From Bacteroidales bacterium UBA5226 (GTDB taxonomy: Bacteria; Bacteroidota; Bacteroidia; Bacteroidales; UBA932): a DNA stretch of 34,744 bases. The stretch lies in assembly GCA_002409325.1 (NCBI GenBank), contig DHUU01000020.1, forward strand, positions 1-34,744. The letters run 5' to 3'. A program made the position numbers and the translations under genes. How positions within the stretch are numbered: the stretch's first letter is position 1; each line of letters begins with the position of its first letter. The notes under the pieces were generated by a model. It had not been told where the DNA came from. It made no database searches and saw nothing but the letters and a program-made list of their open reading frames with translations. Below are positions 8,576 through 16,640 of the stretch, in pieces.

Positions 8576-10504
8576 TCAGTTTTTATATGCCTGGGGAAGC
8601 CATACCAGCATGGACCCTGCTCCTCGGTGTGCCCAGGCATAATAAGGGATCAGGGTAAGGGTAACTTCTTTGGGGACCGGGTGGCCTTCCTCTTGACAGG
8701 ACTGTAACCGGGCCCGGGTTTCCAGTTGGACAATGCCATAGAGTTTCCCCGGGACCGAAACCGTTTTGAATTCGGGGGCGGGGTTCATAATTACTTGTCG
8801 CAGTTCAAAATCATTATCGGGCCATTCTGCACAGTAGACCAGGGGACCTCTTTCGACAGCCACACGACCTCTGTCGGCAGATACTTTTTCATTGGCTGCA
8901 ACGGTCCTGGCGTCCATCAGGAAATTAACATCAACACGGTCGCCTTTCTTCCATTTCCTTTCAATGCAATAATACCCGTTACAAAGCGTAAACACAACGT
9001 CTTTTCCGTTCACCAGGATACTGTATGAGGGTGTCTTGCTGTCATGGTAAGCATACAGATCTCCGGGAACGGGACGGTTCTCAACCCATCCGGGTATACG
9101 AATTTTCAGGGTAACGTTTTTACCGGTGGCCTTATCTATGGTTATATGAATATCTCCTTCCCAGGGATAAAGCGTTTGCTGTCTCAGGACCATTTCTTTG
9201 CCCCCTACCCTGACAGTGACTGTATTGGACATGAAAAGATTCACAAACAGGCTGTTGTCTTTTACTGCATAAATATATCCGGGGAGAGAGGGAATGAACC
9301 GGCTGATATTGGACGGGCAGCAGGCACAGCCGAACCAGGGCTGGCGTTGGTGCTGACCTGTGGATTCCAGCGGATTAGGATAGAAAAAACTGCCACCATC
9401 TAGGGAAACCCCCGAAATAAGCCCGTTGTACAGGGTTCGTTCCAGTACATCAAAATATTTTGATTCGCCATGCAAAAGGAAAAGGCGGTAATTCAAATAC
9501 ACATTCCCTATGGCTGCACAAGTCTCACAATAAGCAGACAAATTGGGCAATTCGTAATTTGCGCCAAATGCCTCTCCCTGTCTGGTAGCCCCTATGCCGC
9601 CTGTGATGTATAATTTTTTTGTAACCATATTTCCCCAGATCCGGTCTATGGCCTCTATATAGGACCGGTCTCCTGTAAGGGCGGCTACATCTGCCATGCC
9701 TGAATACATGTAGGTGGCACGTACTGCGTGTCCCACTGCCTGGTCCTGTTCTATGACCGGTTTGTGTGCCTGGCTGTAGGCATCTTTACGGGAAGTGTAT
9801 CCTCGTTTATCCAGAAAAAACTTCGCTTGTTTAAGGTATTTATGATCTCCTGTTACCAGGTACAGTTTCGCCAGGGCCATCTCTGCTATCTGATGTCCGG
9901 GTACGGCAACGACCTGTTCCGGCCCCTCCCCAATCTCACGGCAGACACAATCTGCATAGCGGATGGCTATGTCCAGGAATGATCTTTTACCGGTGGCCTG
10001 GTAATGTGCAATGGCTCCTTCCACCATGTGTCCCAGATTGTAAAATTCATGGCTCAGTTCTTCGACCTTTTCCCATCTTCTATTACCGGCCCACTCGTGG
10101 GGATGTTCAGGATTCATGGTCCGCGCCGTGTAGAGGTACCCGTCGGGTTCCTGGGCGGCAGCCACAAGCACCAAAACGCTGTCTATATAGGCTTCAAGAT
10201 CTTTGTCAGGATAAGTCTGTAGTAGATAACTGGCTCCTTCTATGGTTTTGTATACATCAGTGTCATCAAAAGAGAACCCTTTCACTTCGTTTTCCGGGCC
10301 TGGCCGGGCTGCTCTTACGAAATTATCAAAACGACCTGTTTCTTCACATTTACTGAAAGCCAGAGGTACGGTGACCTCCCGGCTGGCTTTCAGGCGTTGA
10401 CCCCAGAAGGCGTCGGTAACTTTAACAGACGTAAAAGGCACTGGATCAATTGGATATCCGTGAATCAATAAAGAAAGCAAATGGATCGTTAACAGTCTGA
10501 ACAT
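8576..10504 (-). CDS. GH127 beta-L-arabinofuranosidase
   Basis: Family 127 glycoside hydrolase (formerly DUF1680) of 642 residues, close to the usual size. By alignment from memory with HypBA1 of Bifidobacterium longum, the zinc/cysteine active site is complete: E311 (HypBA1 E322), E327 and C329 in CETCAA (E338, C340) and C395-C396 in WFGCACCPSN (C417-C418, with C395 as nucleophile). The enzyme releases beta-L-arabinofuranose through a cysteine glycosyl-enzyme intermediate. The N terminus is short and hydrophobic (MFRLLTIHLLSLLIHG), suggesting a signal peptide and a periplasmic location. It is the first gene of the left minus-strand operon and diverges from araA. Other GH127-like families cleave different furanosides, so substrate is likely but not certain. 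Confidence 0.92.
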   Translation of the reverse strand: MFRLLTIHLLSLLIHGYPIDPVPFTSVKVTDAFWGQRLKASREVTVPLAFSKCEETGRFDNFVRAARPGPENEVKGFSFDDTDVYKTIEGASYLLQTYPDKDLEAYIDSVLVLVAAAQEPDGYLYTARTMNPEHPHEWAGNRRWEKVEELSHEFYNLGHMVEGAIAHYQATGKRSFLDIAIRYADCVCREIGEGPEQVVAVPGHQIAEMALAKLYLVTGDHKYLKQAKFFLDKRGYTSRKDAYSQAHKPVIEQDQAVGHAVRATYMYSGMADVAALTGDRSYIEAIDRIWGNMVTKKLYITGGIGATRQGEAFGANYELPNLSAYCETCAAIGNVYLNYRLFLLHGESKYFDVLERTLYNGLISGVSLDGGSFFYPNPLESTGQHQRQPWFGCACCPSNISRFIPSLPGYIYAVKDNSLFVNLFMSNTVTVRVGGKEMVLRQQTLYPWEGDIHITIDKATGKNVTLKIRIPGWVENRPVPGDLYAYHDSKTPSYSILVNGKDVVFTLCNGYYCIERKWKKGDRVDVNFLMDARTVAANEKVSADRGRVAVERGPLVYCAEWPDNDFELRQVIMNPAPEFKTVSVPGKLYGIVQLETRARLQSCQEEGHPVPKEVTLTLIPYYAWAHRGAGSMLVWLPQAYKN

Positions 10505-10666
10505 ATTTTTATTAATTTAGATACTCAATTGTTATTCAAATATGATTAAAATATTTTTTTTCGGTTTGTGTGTGGTCTATTTTTGTATGAATATGAATTT
10601 TTTGACACATTCCTAACATCGCCATTTTTCTTCCTTTGTAATAACTAAATCAAAAAAATACTAATT
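10505..10666. promoter_or_regulatory. Divergent AT-rich promoter region between the GH127 gene and araA
   Basis: 162 bp with no gene, separating two head-to-head transcripts. On the plus strand, 10578-10585 reads TATTTTTG, a full match to the Bacteroidetes -7 element TAnnTTTG, and 10631-10638 (TTCCTTTG) is a one-mismatch match closer to araA. No TTTG sits at the usual 19-21 nt upstream of either. On the minus strand, 10544-10537 reads CATATTTG, a one-mismatch -7 element for the GH127 operon. No strong palindrome for an operator was seen. Promoter presence is inferred mainly from gene orientation. Confidence 0.5.
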
Positions 10667-12169
10667 ATGGCATTCGAAAATTTTGAAGTATGGTTTGTAA
10701 CAGGAGCACAACTTCTGTATGGAGGAGATGCGGTCATTGCCGTGGATGCTCATTCCAACCAAATGGTACAGGGACTGAACGATTCGGGAAACCTTCCCGT
10801 GAAAGTCGTTTATAAAGGAACGGTGAATTCAGAGAAAGAAGTGACGGCCACCTTCAAGGAGGCTAATAATTGTGAACAATGCATTGGGGTGATCACATGG
10901 ATGCACACTTTCTCCCCTGCCAAGATGTGGATCCACGGATTGCAGTCACTCGGTAAGCCTTTGCTTCATTTCCATACGCAATTTAACAAAGAGATACCCT
11001 GGGATACCATGGATATGGACTTTATGAACCTCAACCAGAGTGCACACGGGGACAGGGAATTCGGACATATGGTCACCCGTATGCGAAAAAACCGGAAAGT
11101 AGTTGCGGGTCACTGGCAGGATAAAAAAGCACAGGCACAGATAGCCGTCTGGATGCGTGTTGCCGCCGCCTGGGCCGATGCACACGATATGAGAATCATC
11201 CGCTTTGGGGACCAGATGAATAATGTGGCCGTAACCGACGGAGACAAAGTGGAAGCTGAAATGCGACTGGGGTATCATGTGGATTATAGTCCCATAGCCG
11301 AACTGGTTGCCGTGCAATCACAGGTTACCGATGCAGAAGTGGATGCACTGGTAGCTGAATACGAATCCCAATACACGGTTGCCGACAATTGTAAAGAAGG
11401 CGGGAAAGACCGTGCCCAGGTTCTGAGAGCTGCCCGCGAGGAAATTGCACTGCGCCGGTTTCTGGAAGAAAAAGGAGCCAAGGCTTTTACAACCAATTTT
11501 GATGATCTGGCCGGGCTTGACCAGCTCCCCGGACTTGCCTGCCAGCGTCTGATGGCTGGAGGCTATGGTTTTGGGGCTGAAGGTGACTGGAAAACGGCCG
11601 CCCTCACCAGGAGTGTGTGGTTCATGAGCCAGGGAATGCCTAAGGGCTGTTCTTTTATGGAAGATTATACCATCCATTTTGACGGTAAAAAAAGTGCGAT
11701 ACTACAGGCCCACATGCTGGAAGTGTCTCCTTTGCTGGCTGACAAAAAGCCGCGTCTGGAGGTACATCCCCTCGGGATCGGGGGCAAGAACGACCCCGCC
11801 CGGCTGGTATTCACTTCCAAAGATGGTGAAGGTATCGCTTCTACCATCATAGACATGGGAAACCGTTTCCGTTTGATCGTGAACAAAGTGGATTGTATCA
11901 AATCCAAATCGCTTCCCAAACTGCCGGTAGCCTCCTCTCTATGGATACCCCGTCCAGATTTTGAAGTGGGGACAAGCTGCTGGATCCTTGCCGGGGGAAC
12001 CCATCATACCGCTTTTTCTTACGACCTGACCGTTGAATACATGCAGGATTACGCTGAAATGGCAGGCATAGAACTGGTTGTAATTGATGAAAACACCACC
12101 GTAAATTCGTTTAAGAAAGACCTGCAGCTTAACGAGATCTATTACATGTTGAATAAAGCGCTTTCTTAG
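10667..12169 (+). CDS. araA: L-arabinose isomerase
   Basis: Cytoplasmic enzyme of 500 residues, the same length as E. coli AraA, converting L-arabinose to L-ribulose. Start motif FEVWFVTGAQLLYG and the manganese ligands are conserved: E305 (GFGAEGDW), E332 (SFMEDYTIHF), H349 (LQAHMLEV) and a His in GGTHHTAFS near residue 449, matching E306, E333, H350 and H450 of the E. coli enzyme. It heads a plus-strand araAB pair, with one base between its stop and the araB start, and diverges from the GH127-mutarotase-symporter-araD operon. No purine-rich ribosome site is visible; the leader is AT-rich, as is common in Bacteroidetes. Confidence 0.98.
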   Translation: MAFENFEVWFVTGAQLLYGGDAVIAVDAHSNQMVQGLNDSGNLPVKVVYKGTVNSEKEVTATFKEANNCEQCIGVITWMHTFSPAKMWIHGLQSLGKPLLHFHTQFNKEIPWDTMDMDFMNLNQSAHGDREFGHMVTRMRKNRKVVAGHWQDKKAQAQIAVWMRVAAAWADAHDMRIIRFGDQMNNVAVTDGDKVEAEMRLGYHVDYSPIAELVAVQSQVTDAEVDALVAEYESQYTVADNCKEGGKDRAQVLRAAREEIALRRFLEEKGAKAFTTNFDDLAGLDQLPGLACQRLMAGGYGFGAEGDWKTAALTRSVWFMSQGMPKGCSFMEDYTIHFDGKKSAILQAHMLEVSPLLADKKPRLEVHPLGIGGKNDPARLVFTSKDGEGIASTIIDMGNRFRLIVNKVDCIKSKSLPKLPVASSLWIPRPDFEVGTSCWILAGGTHHTAFSYDLTVEYMQDYAEMAGIELVVIDENTTVNSFKKDLQLNEIYYMLNKALS

Positions 12170-12170
12170 T

Positions 12171-13808
12171 ATGGATAAATTTGTCATAGGACTGGATTAC
12201 GGGACCGATTCCGCCCGTGCGGTAATTGTGAATGCCCGTACGGGTGAAACAGTGGCTACATCTGTTAAGTATTATCCCCGCTGGATGGAGGGAAAATATT
12301 GCCAACCCGCAGCAAACATGTATCGTCAACATCCCCTGGATTATATTGAAGTGCTTGAATCATCGGTCAGGGAAGCCCTCTCGCAGGCTCCTGACGGAAC
12401 AGCCGCCAATGTTGTCGGGATAGCCTTTGATACTACAGGAAGTACGCCAGTTTTTACCGATGAGAAAGGCACTCCGCTGGCCCTCCTGCCCGAATTTGCA
12501 GGTAATCCCAACGCCATGTTCGTGCTTTGGAAAGACCACACGGCCATTGCCGAGGCGGAGGAGATCAACCGACTGTGCAGTACATGGAAGATCAACTACA
12601 CTGCCTACGAAGGAGGCATTTATTCTTCCGAGTGGTTCTGGGCCAAGGCGTTGCACGTTCTCCGGGAAGACAAGGCCATAAGAGAAAAGGCCTACTCCAT
12701 TGTAGAACACTGCGAATGGATGCCGGCATTGCTCACCGGGGTAAAAAAATCATCAGATATAGTCAGAAGCCGCTGTGCACAGGGGCACAAAGCCATGTGG
12801 CATCCCGGCTGGGGAGGCTTGCCCGAAGAAGATTTTCTGGTGGCACTTGATCCGTTGCTGGCCGGGTTCCGGGACCGGCTTTATGAAGACACCTTTACAG
12901 CCGATAAACCGGTAGGTACTCTGACACCCGAGTGGGCCGATCGCCTGGGTCTTACTACCAACGTGATGATTGCAGGAGGTGCCTTTGACTGCCATATGGG
13001 TGCCGTAGGAGCAGGCATTACACCGCACACGTTTGTAAGGGTCATAGGCACATCCACATGCGATATTATGGTCGCCTCCTATGAGGATATCGGATCTAAC
13101 CTTATCCGCGGTATCTGCGGCCAGGTGGACGGGTCAGTTATTCCGGGAATGATCGGCCTGGAGGCAGGACAATCGGGTTTCGGGGACGTTTACGCCTGGT
13201 TCAGAAGGGTTCTCGAGTTCCCCCTCAAAGAACTGCTGCCGGATGAAAACCTGGCAGATGCTCTTTCGGAAAAGATCATCCCTGCGCTTACTGCCGAAGC
13301 TGAAAAAATCCCTCTGGAAGAAAGTACCCTCATTGCCACCGACTGGATGAACGGCCGCCGCACACCCGATGCCAACCAATTGCTCAAAGGCGCCATTGCC
13401 GGTATCACACTCGGCACTTCTGCCCCTCACATCTTTAAGGCATTGGTGGAAGCTACTGCATTCGGTTCCAGGGCTATTGTAGAACGTTTCAGGAGCCAGG
13501 GAGTGCGGATAGACAACGTAATAGGTATAGGCGGGATTGCTTTGAAATCCCCGTTCGTAATGCAAACACTTAGCGATGTGCTGAATATGCCCATTGAGGT
13601 TTGCCGCACGGATCAGGCCTGTGCACTGGGGGCAGCCATGTTCGCTGCCACGGCTGCCGGTCTCTACACCAAGGTGGAAGAAGCCCAACAAGCCATGAGC
13701 TCGGGCTTTGCCATGACATACACCCCCCGCAAAGCATTGGTGGCAGCCTACGACAAGGCTTACAAGCGGTACCTCGAACTTGGACGTTACTGCGAAGGTT
13801 CTATGTAA
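12171..13808 (+). CDS. araB: L-ribulokinase (FGGY family)
   Basis: FGGY-family carbohydrate kinase of 545 residues (E. coli AraB 566), phosphorylating L-ribulose with ATP to L-ribulose 5-phosphate. The N-terminal phosphate motif DYGTDSARAVI (residues 9-19), the catalytic Asp in GGAFDCHMGAVGAG (D273) and the C-terminal nucleotide-binding signature GIGGIALKSPFVMQTLSDVL are present. The DYGTDS form and overall architecture favour ribulokinase over xylulokinase, and it follows araA by one base, so co-translation is likely. Its last 22 bp overlap the end of the convergent CE15-like gene, leaving no room for a terminator between the two transcripts. Confidence 0.97.
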   Translation: MDKFVIGLDYGTDSARAVIVNARTGETVATSVKYYPRWMEGKYCQPAANMYRQHPLDYIEVLESSVREALSQAPDGTAANVVGIAFDTTGSTPVFTDEKGTPLALLPEFAGNPNAMFVLWKDHTAIAEAEEINRLCSTWKINYTAYEGGIYSSEWFWAKALHVLREDKAIREKAYSIVEHCEWMPALLTGVKKSSDIVRSRCAQGHKAMWHPGWGGLPEEDFLVALDPLLAGFRDRLYEDTFTADKPVGTLTPEWADRLGLTTNVMIAGGAFDCHMGAVGAGITPHTFVRVIGTSTCDIMVASYEDIGSNLIRGICGQVDGSVIPGMIGLEAGQSGFGDVYAWFRRVLEFPLKELLPDENLADALSEKIIPALTAEAEKIPLEESTLIATDWMNGRRTPDANQLLKGAIAGITLGTSAPHIFKALVEATAFGSRAIVERFRSQGVRIDNVIGIGGIALKSPFVMQTLSDVLNMPIEVCRTDQACALGAAMFAATAAGLYTKVEEAQQAMSSGFAMTYTPRKALVAAYDKAYKRYLELGRYCEGSM

Positions 13809-15172
13809 CGGGCAAAGAAATCCAAAAAGTACGGCCAGTTGGGACCGGCTTCGTGACCGCCATGGTGCTGCCGGTAAGCCAGTTCCCCGTCCAGCAATCC
13901 AAAATCCACTACCGGTAACACATCTGTAGCCAGACCCTTCTTACCCAGCAGCTCATAGACAGGCGTAGCTTTTGAAGCGGCTATGAACATACCGGCAATA
14001 TCTACCCATTTATCGGCCTCGAAGCTCCCTGCCGAAATAAAGCAGGGACGCGGAGCACATAAGGCGATCAGTTCATGCTGGTCAACGGGAAGGTCATCCT
14101 CGGTAAGCGGATCGGCTCCGTATTTTATGAAGTTCCCTGCCATCCAGTGGTATTCGCCGTCTGAGGTCAGATTGCCGATGCTTTCGCCGCAATCCCGGCG
14201 CCACCCTGCGGCTCCCCCTTTACCCGAGGAACAGATAAACCCGGCAGCAATTCTTTCATCGAAAGCCATGGCCACCAGTGCCGCCTTGCCGTATCTGGAT
14301 ACCCCTTCCACAGCCACCTTTGTGGCATCAAACCGGTTATCGGTCTGAAAATAGTCGATCATTCTGGAAGCACCCCATCCCCATGCCCGGAGAGAACCCC
14401 AGTCGGTCGGCTTGCGGTACTGCCCTTTATTGTATAATCCGATAATACCTTCCCTCAGACCATAACCGCCATCGGCCTGAACAGATGTCGGAACGATCTG
14501 TGCGGCAGCCCAGCCACGCTCCACCACCAATTGCTGCCAGGGTTTTCCCTGTCCCAGCGGATGGAGGGGGTCGGTCATCATCCAGGAAAACTCAAGGATG
14601 ACGGGCATGTTTTTCCTGCCGTTGTCCGGCCAGACTACTTGGGCCTGAATTTCAACTACAATTTCAGGGCAATCAGAATTATCAACTACTCCAAGCAGCT
14701 GGCGAATCATTACAGGAATGCCTCCCAGACGGGCTTTCTCTTCCTTGATCGTCTTCCAGTGAATAGCAGGAACGTGATCCGGAATACGCCCGTAAACCTC
14801 CTCCTCAAATACCTTTACAAGCTCCGGACGTCTGATCTTTTTCCACATCCCGGCATTTTTCACTTGTCTACCGTCGAATGTTGTAAGTGCATCGGGATAG
14901 AAACAATAAGGATTGGCCTTAAGCTCATCGTAGTTCGGTTGCCTGGACGGATCTGAAGAATTTGGGTCACGTCCGGGACGTACTATCTGAATACCCAGCT
15001 GGCCCATCATTTGGGCATGATCTGCAACCGTTAGTTTGTTCAGGCTATCCCTGACCCTCATCAGGCTGTCTCTGTTGATATTCATGTTGCCGAAGAACTG
15101 TCCGGGACATGCTGATGGAGCTATCACTCCAACAGATAACAAAATGGCAAAAACAACGATTGCTTTCCTCAT
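13787..15172 (-). CDS. CE15-like 4-O-methyl-glucuronoyl methylesterase (glucuronoyl esterase)
   Basis: Secreted alpha/beta hydrolase of 461 residues with a signal peptide (about 20-24 residues). It matches carbohydrate esterase family 15: nucleophile Ser in GVSRYGKAA (S292, the family GxSRxGK elbow), the following SSGKGGAAGWRRDCGESIGNL region holding paired arginines and E330, and the catalytic His in HHGGHEAGPNW (H440). CE15 enzymes cleave esters between xylan glucuronic acid and lignin alcohols; some relatives are annotated acetylxylan esterases. Its ATG overlaps the stop of the upstream type-B esterase gene in an ATGA arrangement, implying translational coupling. It ends the right minus-strand block, tail-to-tail with araB. 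A CE15 enzyme argues for a glucuronoxylan-containing substrate. Confidence 0.85.
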   Translation of the reverse strand: MRKAIVVFAILLSVGVIAPSACPGQFFGNMNINRDSLMRVRDSLNKLTVADHAQMMGQLGIQIVRPGRDPNSSDPSRQPNYDELKANPYCFYPDALTTFDGRQVKNAGMWKKIRRPELVKVFEEEVYGRIPDHVPAIHWKTIKEEKARLGGIPVMIRQLLGVVDNSDCPEIVVEIQAQVVWPDNGRKNMPVILEFSWMMTDPLHPLGQGKPWQQLVVERGWAAAQIVPTSVQADGGYGLREGIIGLYNKGQYRKPTDWGSLRAWGWGASRMIDYFQTDNRFDATKVAVEGVSRYGKAALVAMAFDERIAAGFICSSGKGGAAGWRRDCGESIGNLTSDGEYHWMAGNFIKYGADPLTEDDLPVDQHELIALCAPRPCFISAGSFEADKWVDIAGMFIAASKATPVYELLGKKGLATDVLPVVDFGLLDGELAYRQHHGGHEAGPNWPYFLDFFARYIEPSQ

Positions 15173-16632
15173 GGTTTCAGGGGATCACCCATTTCTGAAT
15201 TTTCCGTATCGTTATCATCCAGTTTGAATATCATGAACTTTGGGGTATCGGCTGTGCAGGGAGTCCACTCTCCTTCATACTGTCCATTGGGATCACCGTA
15301 TTTGGCAAAATTGGTCCAGGCAGTCAGCATCACTTCCGAAAGGGCCCGGTCACCCCCGGTCCAGGGCCTCCAGCTGTTCCTGAACGACTGGAATACATAC
15401 CATAGATCCGAAGAGTGGAATGCTCCTTTCAGTACATTTTCCCTGCCATCGGTAGGAAGAGGACGTGCAAACTGATAGGCATACGCCTTATCCCCTGTCT
15501 GCTCACGATTCAGGCAAAAATCTGCAATGCCCGGGGCCATATTACCCATGTCATGCAGGGTAAACCCAATCATATACGGAACATTTGCCAGGTTATTGTT
15601 GACGGCTGCATCATCAAAACTCTCTTCTAAAACATAACCGTCTACTATGGGTGAAATCATTCCGGAAGACATCCAGGTACGATTTCCGGTAACTGACTGA
15701 TAAATTGTTCCCAGAGCAAAAACAACTTCGGTAGAAGCAGCACGCATTTTTTCCAGACTTGTGAGACCTGCCCAGTCCATTACCTCTTTTGTCTGCTGCG
15801 CTGATTCTTCAAGCGTCAAAGGGGCAAAAGCACGCATATAGGACGACGTTGCGGATGGTGCCGCAGTAGCAGCAGGTCCAGGCAATGTTAAACCGCTTGC
15901 ACTCATAATGATCGCTTTATTGAAAAGGCCACGGGCAAGCGGAGAAGCGCACAGAGTCTTTGTGCTGCGTCCTCCCGCGCTCTGTCCGAAAATGGTAACA
16001 TTATCCGGGTCTCCTCCAAATTGTGCAATGTTTTTCTTAACCCATTTAAGGGCTTCAATCTGGTCAAGAATGCCATAATTTCCCGATACATTGTTTGAAC
16101 TTTCTTCATTAAGTTCCGGATGGGTTAAGAAACCAAAAACACCAACGCGGTAGTTGAAAGTGACCAGAACCACCTCCTTGCCGGCCCAGGCTTCCCCGTC
16201 AAACTCGGGTTCGGATCCCCATCCTTCCCTTAATCCGCCCCCAAAGATCCACAATGCTACAGGAAGTTTTTTGCCGGTTTGTCCGGGCGCTTTTGTCCAC
16301 ACATTCAGGTACAGGCAATCCTCACTGTAAGCGGACTCGTCCCCATACCCCCACTCTGTGGTATAACCGCCGGGATAATGGGCGGCCTGGAAAGGCGGAT
16401 GTCCGAATGTATCGGCAATCCTGACCCCCTCCCAGGGAATGACAGGCTGAGGTGCTTTCCACCGGAGCTCTTTGATGGGAGGAGCTGCAAAAGGAATACC
16501 CCGGTACACATACACTCCCTCAGACTCGGCTTTGACTCCCTGAATCTTTCCGCCTTCAATGGTCAGCACAGGATTTTGGTTGTCGCAGCCAAACAATGAC
16601 AGTGCAAAGCACAAAAACAACAGTTTTTTCAT
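15169..16632 (-). CDS. Type-B carboxylesterase, lipoprotein
   Basis: Carboxylesterase type-B family protein of 487 residues from the ATG at 16632, chosen because it begins a clean lipoprotein signal (MKKLLFLCFALSLFGC, Cys at 16). An ATG at 16671 would add 13 non-signal residues and run into the neighbouring gene. The nucleophile is S218 in GQSAGG, the probable acid is D361 in TLHDMG and the His is H406 in AFHSSDLW. The oxyanion loop reads IFGGG rather than HGGG. Such enzymes in xylan loci hydrolyse feruloyl, coumaroyl or acetyl esters, but the substrate here is not readable. It is 8 bp from the upstream GH43-CBM6 gene and overlaps the CE15 start by 4 bp. Confidence 0.88.
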   Translation of the reverse strand: MKKLLFLCFALSLFGCDNQNPVLTIEGGKIQGVKAESEGVYVYRGIPFAAPPIKELRWKAPQPVIPWEGVRIADTFGHPPFQAAHYPGGYTTEWGYGDESAYSEDCLYLNVWTKAPGQTGKKLPVALWIFGGGLREGWGSEPEFDGEAWAGKEVVLVTFNYRVGVFGFLTHPELNEESSNNVSGNYGILDQIEALKWVKKNIAQFGGDPDNVTIFGQSAGGRSTKTLCASPLARGLFNKAIIMSASGLTLPGPAATAAPSATSSYMRAFAPLTLEESAQQTKEVMDWAGLTSLEKMRAASTEVVFALGTIYQSVTGNRTWMSSGMISPIVDGYVLEESFDDAAVNNNLANVPYMIGFTLHDMGNMAPGIADFCLNREQTGDKAYAYQFARPLPTDGRENVLKGAFHSSDLWYVFQSFRNSWRPWTGGDRALSEVMLTAWTNFAKYGDPNGQYEGEWTPCTADTPKFMIFKLDDNDTENSEMGDPLKP

Positions 16633-16640
16633 GGTGTTTT

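Noticed and set aside
10565..10585. TTTG plus TATTTTTG as a complete Bacteroidetes -33/-7 promoter for araA
   Set aside because: The spacing is 9 nt instead of about 19-21, so only the -7-like element is reported.
13134..13691. 185-residue open frame antisense to araB
   Set aside because: Fully inside araB, no family resemblance; a shadow of the kinase reading frame.
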